This document shows, one piece after another, positions 17,705 to 26,103 of a stretch of 64,000 nucleotides of DNA. A model generated the notes under the pieces. The model worked only from the letters and a program-made list of their open reading frames with translations. It made no database searches and was not told where the DNA came from. Positions within the stretch are counted from its first letter, which is position 1, and each line of letters starts with the position of its first letter. The DNA is from Mucilaginibacter phenanthrenivorans. Its GTDB lineage: Bacteria; Bacteroidota; Bacteroidia; Sphingobacteriales; Sphingobacteriaceae. Both the position numbers and the translations under genes were made by a program. The stretch spans positions 310,001 to 374,000 of the forward strand of contig NZ_JAHVAP010000002.1 of assembly GCF_024721155.1 (NCBI RefSeq), read 5' to 3'.

Positions 17705-19237
17705 ATGCGAACGGTAATGAAATGTAATATTATTATTTTTTTAATGATTGGTTTTGCAGTACTGGCATTTGGATGCAGCAAAAAAGGCCCAAATGATACA
17801 GTAACGCCGGTATCTTCCGGCAATGTTCATGTTTATTATGTATCTAACAATGGTTTAGAATCAAATAAGGGGACAATTGATGCGCCATTCCAAACCATTA
17901 ATACCGCGTTAAGCCATACAATACCCGGTGATACGGTAATGGTAAGAGGCGGCATATACAGCGAAAAGGTGGTGTTTCCCAGGTCGGGGGTGATGGATAA
18001 GTATATTACATTAAAAGCCTATCATGGTGAAAAACCTATCATTGACGGCAGTACTTTTAGCGTTAATGGCAGGGAGGCGCTGGTAACCGTTGATAAGGCT
18101 AAGTTTATAGTAGTGGATGGGTTTGAAATACGCAATCTTAAAACTGCTACCGGTGAGCCCAAAGCCATTATGGTTGAGGGTGGTTCTGATTATATTACCA
18201 TAAAAAACAACACCATATATGGTATTGATTATACGCAGCTTCCGCTTAATGGAGGAGGGAATGCCATTTTAATTATTGGAGATACTTCCGATCCCGTAAC
18301 TAATATTACGGTTACCGGGAATATTATACACGATTGTAAAACCGGCTACGGCGAAAACTTAACCGTTAACGGCTATGTTGATGGATTTACCATTACTAAC
18401 AATACAATTTATAATGCTCAAAACATTGGTATTGATGCAGCGGGGGGCTATTCGGCCAATCCGGATCCCACACTTAATTATGCACGAAATGGTGTTATCA
18501 GCGGCAATACCTGTTATAATATTGAAAGTAAAAGGGGGCCGCTTGGGGGGCATGGTGCCATAGGTATTTATGTGGATGGCGGCAGAAATGTTGTAGTTGA
18601 AAAAAACAGGGTATCTATTACTGACCGGGGTATTGGTGCGGTAAGCGAAACAAATGGATTCCCTACAGATCATGTTACCATAAGAAACAATCTTGTGTAT
18701 AACTGTTGGTGTGCAGGCATCTACATGGGTGGGTATTTAAACTACACAAGTGGCGGTACAAGTAATTCTGCCATAGTGAATAATACCTTGTACAACAACA
18801 ACCAGGCCTTAGGTGCCTTTGGTGAAATAGAAGGAGAGATAAGCATAAGGGAAGACTGCACAAATAATGTTATAAAGAATAATGTTATTTATGGAGGTAC
18901 ATCAGATATGTTTATTCATAAATACACTGCTACGGGATCTGGCAATATTATCGACTATAACCTTTACTATACAACCGGCGGTGCGCAGTGGACCTGGAAC
19001 GGCGTTTTATATACCGATTATAATTTATGGAAGGCGGCCTGCATCGGAGATACTAATTCAACAAATAGCACAGACCCTTTATTTATAAACACACCTACCC
19101 CTGATTTTCATTTGCAATTGTCATCTCCGGCAAAAAATAGCGGGTTGGTAATATCTGATACCGTCAACGGCAATACTGATTTTGATGGGAATGTACGTGT
19201 TGTAAATAATAAAATAAGTAAAGGCGCTTATCAATGA
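17705..19237 (+). CDS. Right-handed parallel beta-helix lipoprotein (second of a tandem pair)
   Basis: Starts only 17 bases after its paralogue. The ATG at 17705 is preferred to a TTG at 17696; an ATG at 17717 is also possible, and all give a lipoprotein signal ending LAFGCSKK. Domain order matches the previous gene: YYVSNNGLESNKGTIDAPF, GDTVMVRGGIYSEKV, then beta-helix repeats such as ITIKNNTIYGI, TVTGNIIHDCK and GVISGNTCYNI. Both proteins share a conserved central stretch around RTGIYMGDYLNYTSGG / CAGIYMGGYLNYTSGG and an acidic FGEIEGEI motif, which may form the active or binding site. Function is not assigned; a polysaccharide lyase or glycosidase is possible. Confidence 0.85.
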   Translation: MRTVMKCNIIIFLMIGFAVLAFGCSKKGPNDTVTPVSSGNVHVYYVSNNGLESNKGTIDAPFQTINTALSHTIPGDTVMVRGGIYSEKVVFPRSGVMDKYITLKAYHGEKPIIDGSTFSVNGREALVTVDKAKFIVVDGFEIRNLKTATGEPKAIMVEGGSDYITIKNNTIYGIDYTQLPLNGGGNAILIIGDTSDPVTNITVTGNIIHDCKTGYGENLTVNGYVDGFTITNNTIYNAQNIGIDAAGGYSANPDPTLNYARNGVISGNTCYNIESKRGPLGGHGAIGIYVDGGRNVVVEKNRVSITDRGIGAVSETNGFPTDHVTIRNNLVYNCWCAGIYMGGYLNYTSGGTSNSAIVNNTLYNNNQALGAFGEIEGEISIREDCTNNVIKNNVIYGGTSDMFIHKYTATGSGNIIDYNLYYTTGGAQWTWNGVLYTDYNLWKAACIGDTNSTNSTDPLFINTPTPDFHLQLSSPAKNSGLVISDTVNGNTDFDGNVRVVNNKISKGAYQ

Positions 19238-19384
19238 TCAATGTGTGGCAAATAAAATGTATTCGTCCCGCTTTGGATTTAAGTCTTGAAATCCAGTAGT
19301 GGTGATGATAATCCTTTACCGTTTAATGTTTATATGTTTTGGACTAAATAGATAAATGCTCATTGTTTTAATCTTGATTACAAA

Positions 19385-20419
19385 ATGGAAAAGATCCCCA
19401 CAATTAAAGAGATAGCTAAACGCTTAAAAGTAAGTACTTCAACAGTATCCCGGGCTCTTCACGGTCACCCCAGCATCGGCCTCGTAACAACAATGCGGGT
19501 TAATAAGGTGGCAAACGAATTAAATTATGAACGGAATGAAACCGCCATATTTTTTAAGCAGCGAAAAACATTTACCATCGGCGTCATTCTTCCTGATTTT
19601 TCTGAGGCATTTTTTTCCTCGGCTCTCAGCGGGATAGAAGATTATGCCAGCAAAAAGAATTATAATGTTTTTATCGGGCAGTCATTTGAAAATCCTGAAA
19701 AGGAAAAACGGATCCTGGAAACGATGAAAAACCATCGGTTAGATGGTATTATCATATCCATAAGCAAAAACACTACGGATTTTGAAGTGTTTAAACAACT
19801 GAAAAAATATAATATCCCCATCGTGTTTTTTGATCGTATCCCCGGCATGGAGGATATACATTATTCGGCTTGTAATCTTCAATCAGGGATGTTACAGGCC
19901 ATTGATTGTTTAATAGAAAAAGGGCACCGCAGTATCGGGCTGATTAATGGCCCATCGCAGCTGGTTGCAAGTAAAGAGCGCCTGGATGCCTTTAAAAAGG
20001 GGCTTAATGATCACCAGATAGCTATAAATACGGAACTGATCGTTTCTTCGGATCTGTCATCAGAGCAAAATCACCAGGCCACGCAGCAGCTATTATCTTT
20101 AGCAGAAAGGCCTACGGCTATCATTACTTTTAATGATTATGTGGCACGTGATGCAATGGCACTGGTGAAAACACACAACCTGGTTGTTAATCGCGATATA
20201 AGCTTTATCAGTTTTGCAAATTCACCAATCTGGAGCTTTATGGATAACTCACCGCTTGCATCCATTGAACAGTTCCCCCAAAAACAGGGCATAAAAGCAG
20301 CAGAAATACTTTTCGGGCTATTTGATGACCATATTAAAGAAAAACCATTAACTCCTGTTTTTCACCATGCTGTATTTGATTCCAGTATGGTATCTCACGC
20401 AGTTAAGGCCATGGCATAA
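19385..20419 (+). CDS. LacI/GalR-family transcriptional regulator (second)
   Basis: The 344-residue protein has a canonical LacI headpiece (IKEIAKRLKVSTSTVSRALHG, residues 7-27) and a sugar-binding domain opening with FTIGVILPDFSEAFFSSALSGIE. Later segments FDRIP and GHRSIGLINGP are typical of the family. It lies inside the glycan locus between the beta-helix genes and the GH27 gene. Three CG-centred palindromes at 28333, 28355 and 32404, in front of the GH89, GH29 and GH92 genes, share a consensus near ACGCAAnCGnTTGCGT and are plausible targets. Family certain; targets inferred. Confidence 0.92.
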   Translation: MEKIPTIKEIAKRLKVSTSTVSRALHGHPSIGLVTTMRVNKVANELNYERNETAIFFKQRKTFTIGVILPDFSEAFFSSALSGIEDYASKKNYNVFIGQSFENPEKEKRILETMKNHRLDGIIISISKNTTDFEVFKQLKKYNIPIVFFDRIPGMEDIHYSACNLQSGMLQAIDCLIEKGHRSIGLINGPSQLVASKERLDAFKKGLNDHQIAINTELIVSSDLSSEQNHQATQQLLSLAERPTAIITFNDYVARDAMALVKTHNLVVNRDISFISFANSPIWSFMDNSPLASIEQFPQKQGIKAAEILFGLFDDHIKEKPLTPVFHHAVFDSSMVSHAVKAMA

Positions 20420-20539
20420 GGAACATGTAAATACGATTGTTCAAAACGGTTTTATTTACACATCTGCCCAAATAAATCACTAAAAATGTGCTTTGTCAAT
20501 TTAAAATGGCAGCACATTATCCTTATTAAACTATACCTC

Positions 20540-21754
20540 ATGATTCGAGCATTTTTATACACTGCGATTATATTTTTATTAAACTTTAATAACCTATTTG
20601 CTCAGAAATTTGAAGCACTGGCACAAACGCCGCCTATGGGCTTCAATACCTGGAATACGTTTCAAACCAATATTAATGAGCAAATGCTTAAAAATATGGT
20701 TGACACCTTTATCTCCTCGGGTATGAAGGATGCCGGCTACCGATATTTTATATTGGATGACGGATGGATGGCTATGCAAAGGGATAGCAGTGGTAACCTG
20801 GTGCCCGATCCTCAAAAATTTCCAGGCGGAATGAAAAAATTTGTGGACTATGTACACGCTAAAGGCTTAAAATTTGGTATTTATAATTGTGCGGGCACCT
20901 TAACCTGCGGAGGTTATCCCGGTACGCGCGGATATGAGTACCAGGATGCCCGTTTTTATGCAGCACTGGGAGTAGATTACTTAAAATACGACTGGTGTAA
21001 TACAGTCGGTTTAGATGCTAAAGAAGCATATACAACTATGAGTAAAGCTATTAAAGTAGCCGGAAGGCCAATGGTGTTCAGTTTATGCGAATGGGGTAAC
21101 CATAAGCCCTGGGAATGGGCAACTAACATAGGGCATTTATGGCGTACCACAGGCGACATCGCCGCCGGCTTTGACGGAGTTGTGGATAAAGGGACATGGA
21201 AAGCAATGAGTGTTATGGGCATAGCTGATAAGCAAGCTGAAATGAGGCAATATTCCGGGCCGGGCCATTGGAATGATCCGGATATGCTGGAAGTGGGGAA
21301 CGGTATGACCTATAATGAAGATAAGGCTCATTTTTCGCTATGGTGTATGTTGGCTGCACCGTTAATGGCTGGTAATGATCTTCGTAAAATGTCAGACCAA
21401 ACTAAATCCATTTTGACAAATGGGGATGCGATTGCTATAGACCAGGATGTTTTAGGGGTTGCCGGGTTTAAATATGCTGCACTTGATGGATTGGAAATCT
21501 GGATAAAGCCATTAGCCAATAATGAACTGGCCGTTTGTTTTTTAAACAGATCTGCAAAGCAGAAAACCATTACTTTTAACTGGAAGGATCACCCGATAAA
21601 AGATGGTTTATCAAGCATCATTATTGATTTTAATACATCGGCTTATAAGATATATGATTTATGGCTGAAGAAAACCTTAGGTAATACTAATCGTGCATTA
21701 AAATCAGATTTGGGAGTACATGATGTAATGATGATTAAATTAACTAAGCTATAA
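20540..21754 (+). CDS. GH27 alpha-galactosidase
   Basis: The start at ATG 20540 gives a clean signal peptide ending NNLFAQ; an in-frame ATG at 20486 would add 18 residues before it. The catalytic domain begins with the family motif TPPMGFNTWNTF. The nucleophile is Asp151 in YLKYDWCN, and the acid/base is Asp206 in WRTTGDI. The C-terminal beta-domain follows IDQDVLGVAGFKYAAL. GH27 enzymes release terminal alpha-galactose (some act on alpha-GalNAc). In this locus it would trim the ends of a complex glycan. The gene follows the second LacI gene on the same strand and ends at a hairpin terminator. Confidence 0.94.
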   Translation: MIRAFLYTAIIFLLNFNNLFAQKFEALAQTPPMGFNTWNTFQTNINEQMLKNMVDTFISSGMKDAGYRYFILDDGWMAMQRDSSGNLVPDPQKFPGGMKKFVDYVHAKGLKFGIYNCAGTLTCGGYPGTRGYEYQDARFYAALGVDYLKYDWCNTVGLDAKEAYTTMSKAIKVAGRPMVFSLCEWGNHKPWEWATNIGHLWRTTGDIAAGFDGVVDKGTWKAMSVMGIADKQAEMRQYSGPGHWNDPDMLEVGNGMTYNEDKAHFSLWCMLAAPLMAGNDLRKMSDQTKSILTNGDAIAIDQDVLGVAGFKYAALDGLEIWIKPLANNELAVCFLNRSAKQKTITFNWKDHPIKDGLSSIIIDFNTSAYKIYDLWLKKTLGNTNRALKSDLGVHDVMMIKLTKL

Positions 21755-21789
21755 GGAGTTATGCATTATCAGCCGAAAGATTAAATGCT

Positions 21790-21818
21790 AAACCATAGTT
21801 CCAAAATGTGGTTTTTTT
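21790..21818 (+). terminator. Rho-independent terminator after the GH27 gene
   Basis: AAACCATA (21790-21797) pairs with TGTGGTTT (21807-21814, one G-U) over a 9-base loop, and a run of seven T spans 21812-21818. It lies between convergent genes. Confidence 0.6.
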
Positions 21819-21825
21819 AAGCAGC

Positions 21826-23091
21826 CTATTTCTTGTATTGTAATTTGTCTTCAATGTAAGAAACGTCATAGGGATTAATTAATATAATATTTCTGTCACT
21901 ATCTAATAAAAAACTGGAAGGAAGTGACCTGACATTAAACAGCCGTCCGTTATCATTATCAAAACCTTTTAATTGTGAAGTGTGATAGCCGGGTAAACTG
22001 TCTGTTTTGATGGCTTTTTGCCAGTCCGCCTTATTTTGGTCAAACGATATATTAACATATTCCAATTGATCCCGGTTATACTTTTGATATAGCGTAACCA
22101 GTTGCTTATTTGCAGGACGGCAGGGGCCGCACCACGATGCCCAAAAATGGACTAAAATATATCTACTGCTTAAAGAAGATAAACTAATTAGCTTACCCGT
22201 TTGATCTGGAAATACAAAGTCAATCTTCTTTTTAATTGTATTAAGGTCAATGTATCGCTTTAGGCTTTTTCCGTATAAAGTATTTTGTGAATAAGCTGAT
22301 AGCATTTGATAGGCCGCCATAGCTTCCTTATATGGTTTTCGGTCAGCAAAATGCTCATACGCTATTATTGCACCTGCTTCGCTGTTCTTATTTAACGCTA
22401 AATGCCTGTATATTATCTTATTCCAATATGTTTCAGCAGAATCTCCATATCGTTTAATCACATAATATCCCGGTGAGATTTCTTCTTCGAGTTCGCATGC
22501 TATTCTACCATAATCCATCATTTTACCGGAAAGCTGGTGTTTTGTTGTATCAGATACCTTAAATGTATCTGTTTTTAGCAGGTAACAATTATAAGTTGGT
22601 ATAACCCTCAGTTTTGCCTTTCCATCTACCGTATCCCGTTTAAATTTTGGAAGACGTATAGTTCTTGAATTTACGTTAAAAAGAAATAATGCATGTTCAT
22701 ATTGTTTTACAAAATTAAAGTATGCGTTTGTTTGTGCGCTGCCGCTAACAAAAAACGCATCCCAGTCATTTGTATTAATATGAATCTTTGTTTCCCTTTG
22801 GCTGACAAGAAAAATTATTTTTTCCTGAAATACTATTTTTGGGGAATATATATACATGAGTGCTGGATGATCAGCCTTTACCTGATAGGTAAACTTTCCA
22901 TTTTTTGTTTGAATGGAATCCCTATGTGTTGGATTAAAGCTGGCATCAAATTGAGATATGTACAGCGTTATATCGCCTGCACATTCTATGCTTCCGCTAA
23001 TTAAAAACTCGCGTTTTTTAACCTGCCCGAATGCTGAAATATAAACCATGCAGAACAGAACAATAAAGGATTTAGTTATATAATTCGCCAT
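21826..23091 (-). CDS. TlpA-like thiol-disulfide oxidoreductase
   Basis: The 421-residue protein has a signal peptide (ending YISAFGQ). A beta-rich N-terminal part of the DUF4369 type starts with LISGSIECAGDITLYIS. A helical middle is followed by a C-terminal AhpC/TSA-thioredoxin domain with the active site WCGPC (Cys321, Cys324) and the cis-Pro segment RSLPSSFLLD. It would reduce or rearrange disulfides in the periplasm. Such proteins are frequent near Bacteroidota glycan loci, perhaps helping secreted enzymes mature, though that link is inference. It is downstream of two fucosidase genes on the same strand, after a 113-base gap. Confidence 0.88.
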   Translation of the reverse strand: MANYITKSFIVLFCMVYISAFGQVKKREFLISGSIECAGDITLYISQFDASFNPTHRDSIQTKNGKFTYQVKADHPALMYIYSPKIVFQEKIIFLVSQRETKIHINTNDWDAFFVSGSAQTNAYFNFVKQYEHALFLFNVNSRTIRLPKFKRDTVDGKAKLRVIPTYNCYLLKTDTFKVSDTTKHQLSGKMMDYGRIACELEEEISPGYYVIKRYGDSAETYWNKIIYRHLALNKNSEAGAIIAYEHFADRKPYKEAMAAYQMLSAYSQNTLYGKSLKRYIDLNTIKKKIDFVFPDQTGKLISLSSLSSRYILVHFWASWCGPCRPANKQLVTLYQKYNRDQLEYVNISFDQNKADWQKAIKTDSLPGYHTSQLKGFDNDNGRLFNVRSLPSSFLLDSDRNIILINPYDVSYIEDKLQYKK

Positions 23092-23204
23092 AATTATAAG
23101 TTGACCCGCTTAGTCTTTAATTTCACTATTACTTTGGTCGAAATATAGTTTTATGTTTTACCGGAAACAGGTGGTTAAGTATGTTAATCAAAATCAACTT
23201 ATCC

Positions 23205-24629
23205 TTAATATTCAAGTACAAAAGTGTCGCTATATTTTAGTGTGGTGCTTTTTTGCAGTGCACCAGGTATTTGAATGTTCAGCAGCCCGTTTTGATAGGC
23301 CCATTTTAATTTTTGAGTACTGCCCAGCAAACTCACTTTTTTAAGTTGTGTAATGTTATTAACCGGGAAGCTTACCATGGCAGGAAGGCTTACATTGTCT
23401 TTTTCAGATAACCAAAAAGCATATAACTTTTTTTTAGTTTTTGACTTGGTGAAATAGATATTTCCGGCAGAGTAAGGTGCAACGGGTTCTGAACCGTAGA
23501 TGCCTTTGCCGTTAATCTTTATCCAATCAGCAATATCCTGTAATCTTTGATAGGCAACAGGGTTCCAGTCGCCATCTGGCCCCGGAGGGATATTAAGCAG
23601 GAGGTTACCTCCCCGTGAAACTATTTTTATAAGTGTTTGCACCAGTTGCAGGCTGGGTTTAAATTCGTCGTCAGGATGATAGCTCCAGTACTTTCCAATG
23701 GTCATACAGGTTTCCCATGGGTAGGGCAGTGGCTTACCCGGTACTTCCTGTTCCGGCGTGGTATAGTTTTCAAATTCGCCGGTAACTGTACGATCTACCA
23801 TAATCAGGCCCGGTTGATGGCTGCGGCTCATATTTGCTATTTTGGCCATATCAAGGTCCTGGTTGTAATGTTGCGGATCATTCTCCTTTGTATTCGACGG
23901 CCTTACCCAGCCACCATCGAGCCATAAAATATCTATTTTGCCATAACCTGTCATCAATTCTTCAACCTGCTTATACGTAAAATCTTTAAACTTTTGCCAG
24001 CGTTCCGGGTAGCGCTGCGGATCATAATTAACATTGTGGTCTTTAGGAGGGAGGTAGGGCCACCAATAGTTTTGGTTGTGCCAGTCTGGTTTGGAGAAAT
24101 ATGCCCCGATCATGAAATTGTCCTTCCGAAAGGCATTAAATATTTCTTTGGTGATGTTGCTTCGCGGGTTTTTAGAGAACGGTGTTTTAGGATCTGTAAT
24201 TTTATAATCCGTTTGTTTGGTGTCAAACATACTAAAGCCATCATGGTGTTTGGTAGTAAATACCATATAGTTCATGCCCGCAGCTTTGGCCGCCCTGGCC
24301 CATTTCTCAGGGTTGAAGTTAACCGGATTGAAGGTAGTTTGCAGATTTTCGTATGCTTTTTTATAAGTAAAATAATCATCGCTATATGGGCCTGTACGTG
24401 TAACCCAGTCATCGGGGCAAATAGTCCAGCTTTCAGTCACACCCCATTGACTATATGTTCCCCAGTGCATAAACAAACCAAACTTCTGGCCTTGCCATTG
24501 TGCAAGTTTTTGTCGTACCAGGGAATCTTTAGGAACCTGGTATGTGTCTGGCGCTACCTGTTCCTTTTGCGCGAATGTCACTTGATTGCAGGCCAGAAAA
24601 CAAAGACCAAGTATGAATTTCCTAATCAT
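23205..24629 (-). CDS. GH29 alpha-L-fucosidase
   Basis: The 474-residue secreted protein has a signal peptide ending QVTFAQ. GH29 hallmarks are FGLFMHWGTYSQWG, VFTTKHHDGFSMF and IDILWLDGGW, whose Asp238 is the predicted nucleophile. The C-terminal half ends in a small beta-domain. GH29 enzymes remove alpha-linked fucose from glycans by a retaining mechanism. It is the third gene of a minus-strand run GH89-GH29-GH29 with gaps of only about 50 bases, so an operon is likely. Linkage preference cannot be read from the sequence. Confidence 0.94.
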   Translation of the reverse strand: MIRKFILGLCFLACNQVTFAQKEQVAPDTYQVPKDSLVRQKLAQWQGQKFGLFMHWGTYSQWGVTESWTICPDDWVTRTGPYSDDYFTYKKAYENLQTTFNPVNFNPEKWARAAKAAGMNYMVFTTKHHDGFSMFDTKQTDYKITDPKTPFSKNPRSNITKEIFNAFRKDNFMIGAYFSKPDWHNQNYWWPYLPPKDHNVNYDPQRYPERWQKFKDFTYKQVEELMTGYGKIDILWLDGGWVRPSNTKENDPQHYNQDLDMAKIANMSRSHQPGLIMVDRTVTGEFENYTTPEQEVPGKPLPYPWETCMTIGKYWSYHPDDEFKPSLQLVQTLIKIVSRGGNLLLNIPPGPDGDWNPVAYQRLQDIADWIKINGKGIYGSEPVAPYSAGNIYFTKSKTKKKLYAFWLSEKDNVSLPAMVSFPVNNITQLKKVSLLGSTQKLKWAYQNGLLNIQIPGALQKSTTLKYSDTFVLEY

Positions 24630-24683
24630 AACAATGTTATTTGGAGTCGAATGAATTTTGTCGTAGCGGTTGATTTGGTTAAA

Positions 24684-26054
24684 TTATTTTAAGATCAGCT
24701 CAATTACCGGGATCTCGGTATCAGGTTTGGTTTCCGGAAGACTTAATACCAGGTCGTTTCCGGAATCTTTTGATTTGTTGTCCGTTTGGATCTCTGATGC
24801 GTCATGCAAAAACTGGGCGTATTTTACTTTATCCTTGTAGCCTGCTAACGTGATTGTTTTACCCGGATACTCCAACAGATGCACATATAGCCGTTTGGTA
24901 TTCGCGTTATAGGTAAGCATGGTATGCTCGGTAGCTTTAAATGTTTCCGGGGCTTCGGTGCATCCGTAAATAGAACGGCTGTTGTATTTCATCCAGTTTG
25001 CTATTCCGTCAAGTCTGTCGTTGGCGCGTTTATCAAATAAACCACGAGCAGTTGGGCCCACATTCAGCAACAGGTTACCGCGTTTGCTTACAGCCTCTAT
25101 AAGCATTGTAATTAGCTGGTGAGTGCTTTTCCAACTGTTTTCATCACGAAAATATCCCCAGGAGCCAGAAAATGTTTGGCAGGTTTCCCAGTAAGTTTTG
25201 TAATCGTTTTTTTTTGTCCACTCTGATAAGTTTACCTGCTCGGGCGTCAGGTAATCCCACCCGTCCTGGTAATCATTTAAATCAAGGCGGTTATCAATTA
25301 TAATATTCGGCTGCAGTTTTCTTATTTCTTTAACTAATTCAACAGATCCCCAATCTTTGCTGCCTTTTCCGTGTTTCCCATTATCGGGGTACGAAAAATC
25401 CAGCCAAAGGATATCAATCTTGCCATAATTGGTAAGCAGTTCTTTAACCTGGTTTTCCATGTAGGTACGGTACCTGGCCATATCCCGTCCTTTATTTAAC
25501 TTGTCATAATCGTCATCCTTCTCACTTGCCGGCTGCAAGGGATGTAGAACGTCAACCGTAAAATCTGGATGGTGCCAATCCAGCAATGAATAATAGAAAC
25601 CTATTTTTATGCCTTCGGCCCTAAAAGCGTCTACAAATTCTCTTACAAGGTCCCGTTTGGCAGCGGTATTAGTGGCCTTATAGTCGGTGTATTTTGAATC
25701 AAATAAGCAAAACCCTTCGTGATGCTTGGTAGTAAGCACGGCATATTTCATTCCGGCTGCCTTAGCCTTTTTTGCCCATTCCTTAGGGTTAAACAAATCG
25801 GGGTTAAACTCATCAAAATAAGGCTGGTATTGCGCATCCGTCATACGTTCCCATCTTTTTACCCATTCATGCCTTGCAGCTTGCGAATAAAGCCCCCAAT
25901 GGATGAACATGCCAAAACGGTCATTGGTCCACCATGCCATACGTTTCGCTTTTTGTTCAGGTGTTTCTGTTCCTATTTTTTTTTGAGCGTATATGGGAGA
26001 AAATGCCAGGAAAATTAATAAAGTACTTAATACTGTTTTTTTGATTTGACGCAT
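24684..26054 (-). CDS. GH29 alpha-L-fucosidase
   Basis: The 456-residue protein carries a signal peptide ending SPIYAQ. GH29 motifs are FGMFIHWGLYSQ, VLTTKHHEGFCLF and IDILWLDFSYPD, with Asp219 as predicted nucleophile. It differs clearly from the GH29 encoded next to it, so the two probably prefer different fucose linkages. It lies 49 bases downstream of the GH89 gene and 54 bases before the next fucosidase, within the same minus-strand operon. Confidence 0.94.
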   Translation of the reverse strand: MRQIKKTVLSTLLIFLAFSPIYAQKKIGTETPEQKAKRMAWWTNDRFGMFIHWGLYSQAARHEWVKRWERMTDAQYQPYFDEFNPDLFNPKEWAKKAKAAGMKYAVLTTKHHEGFCLFDSKYTDYKATNTAAKRDLVREFVDAFRAEGIKIGFYYSLLDWHHPDFTVDVLHPLQPASEKDDDYDKLNKGRDMARYRTYMENQVKELLTNYGKIDILWLDFSYPDNGKHGKGSKDWGSVELVKEIRKLQPNIIIDNRLDLNDYQDGWDYLTPEQVNLSEWTKKNDYKTYWETCQTFSGSWGYFRDENSWKSTHQLITMLIEAVSKRGNLLLNVGPTARGLFDKRANDRLDGIANWMKYNSRSIYGCTEAPETFKATEHTMLTYNANTKRLYVHLLEYPGKTITLAGYKDKVKYAQFLHDASEIQTDNKSKDSGNDLVLSLPETKPDTEIPVIELILK

Positions 26055-26103
26055 CGGGAACCGCTAGTTTGAATTAAATGGGTGTTTTAAGAAAAATGAT
26101 GTT

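Noticed and set aside
20445..20462. AAAACGGTTTT palindrome upstream of GH27
   Set aside because: It has an odd centre and few matches to the ACGCAAnCGnTTGCGT consensus, so it was not listed as an operator.
21328..21570. Antisense open frames within the glycosidase and susC/D genes
   Set aside because: They lie inside strongly supported genes and carry no domain features.
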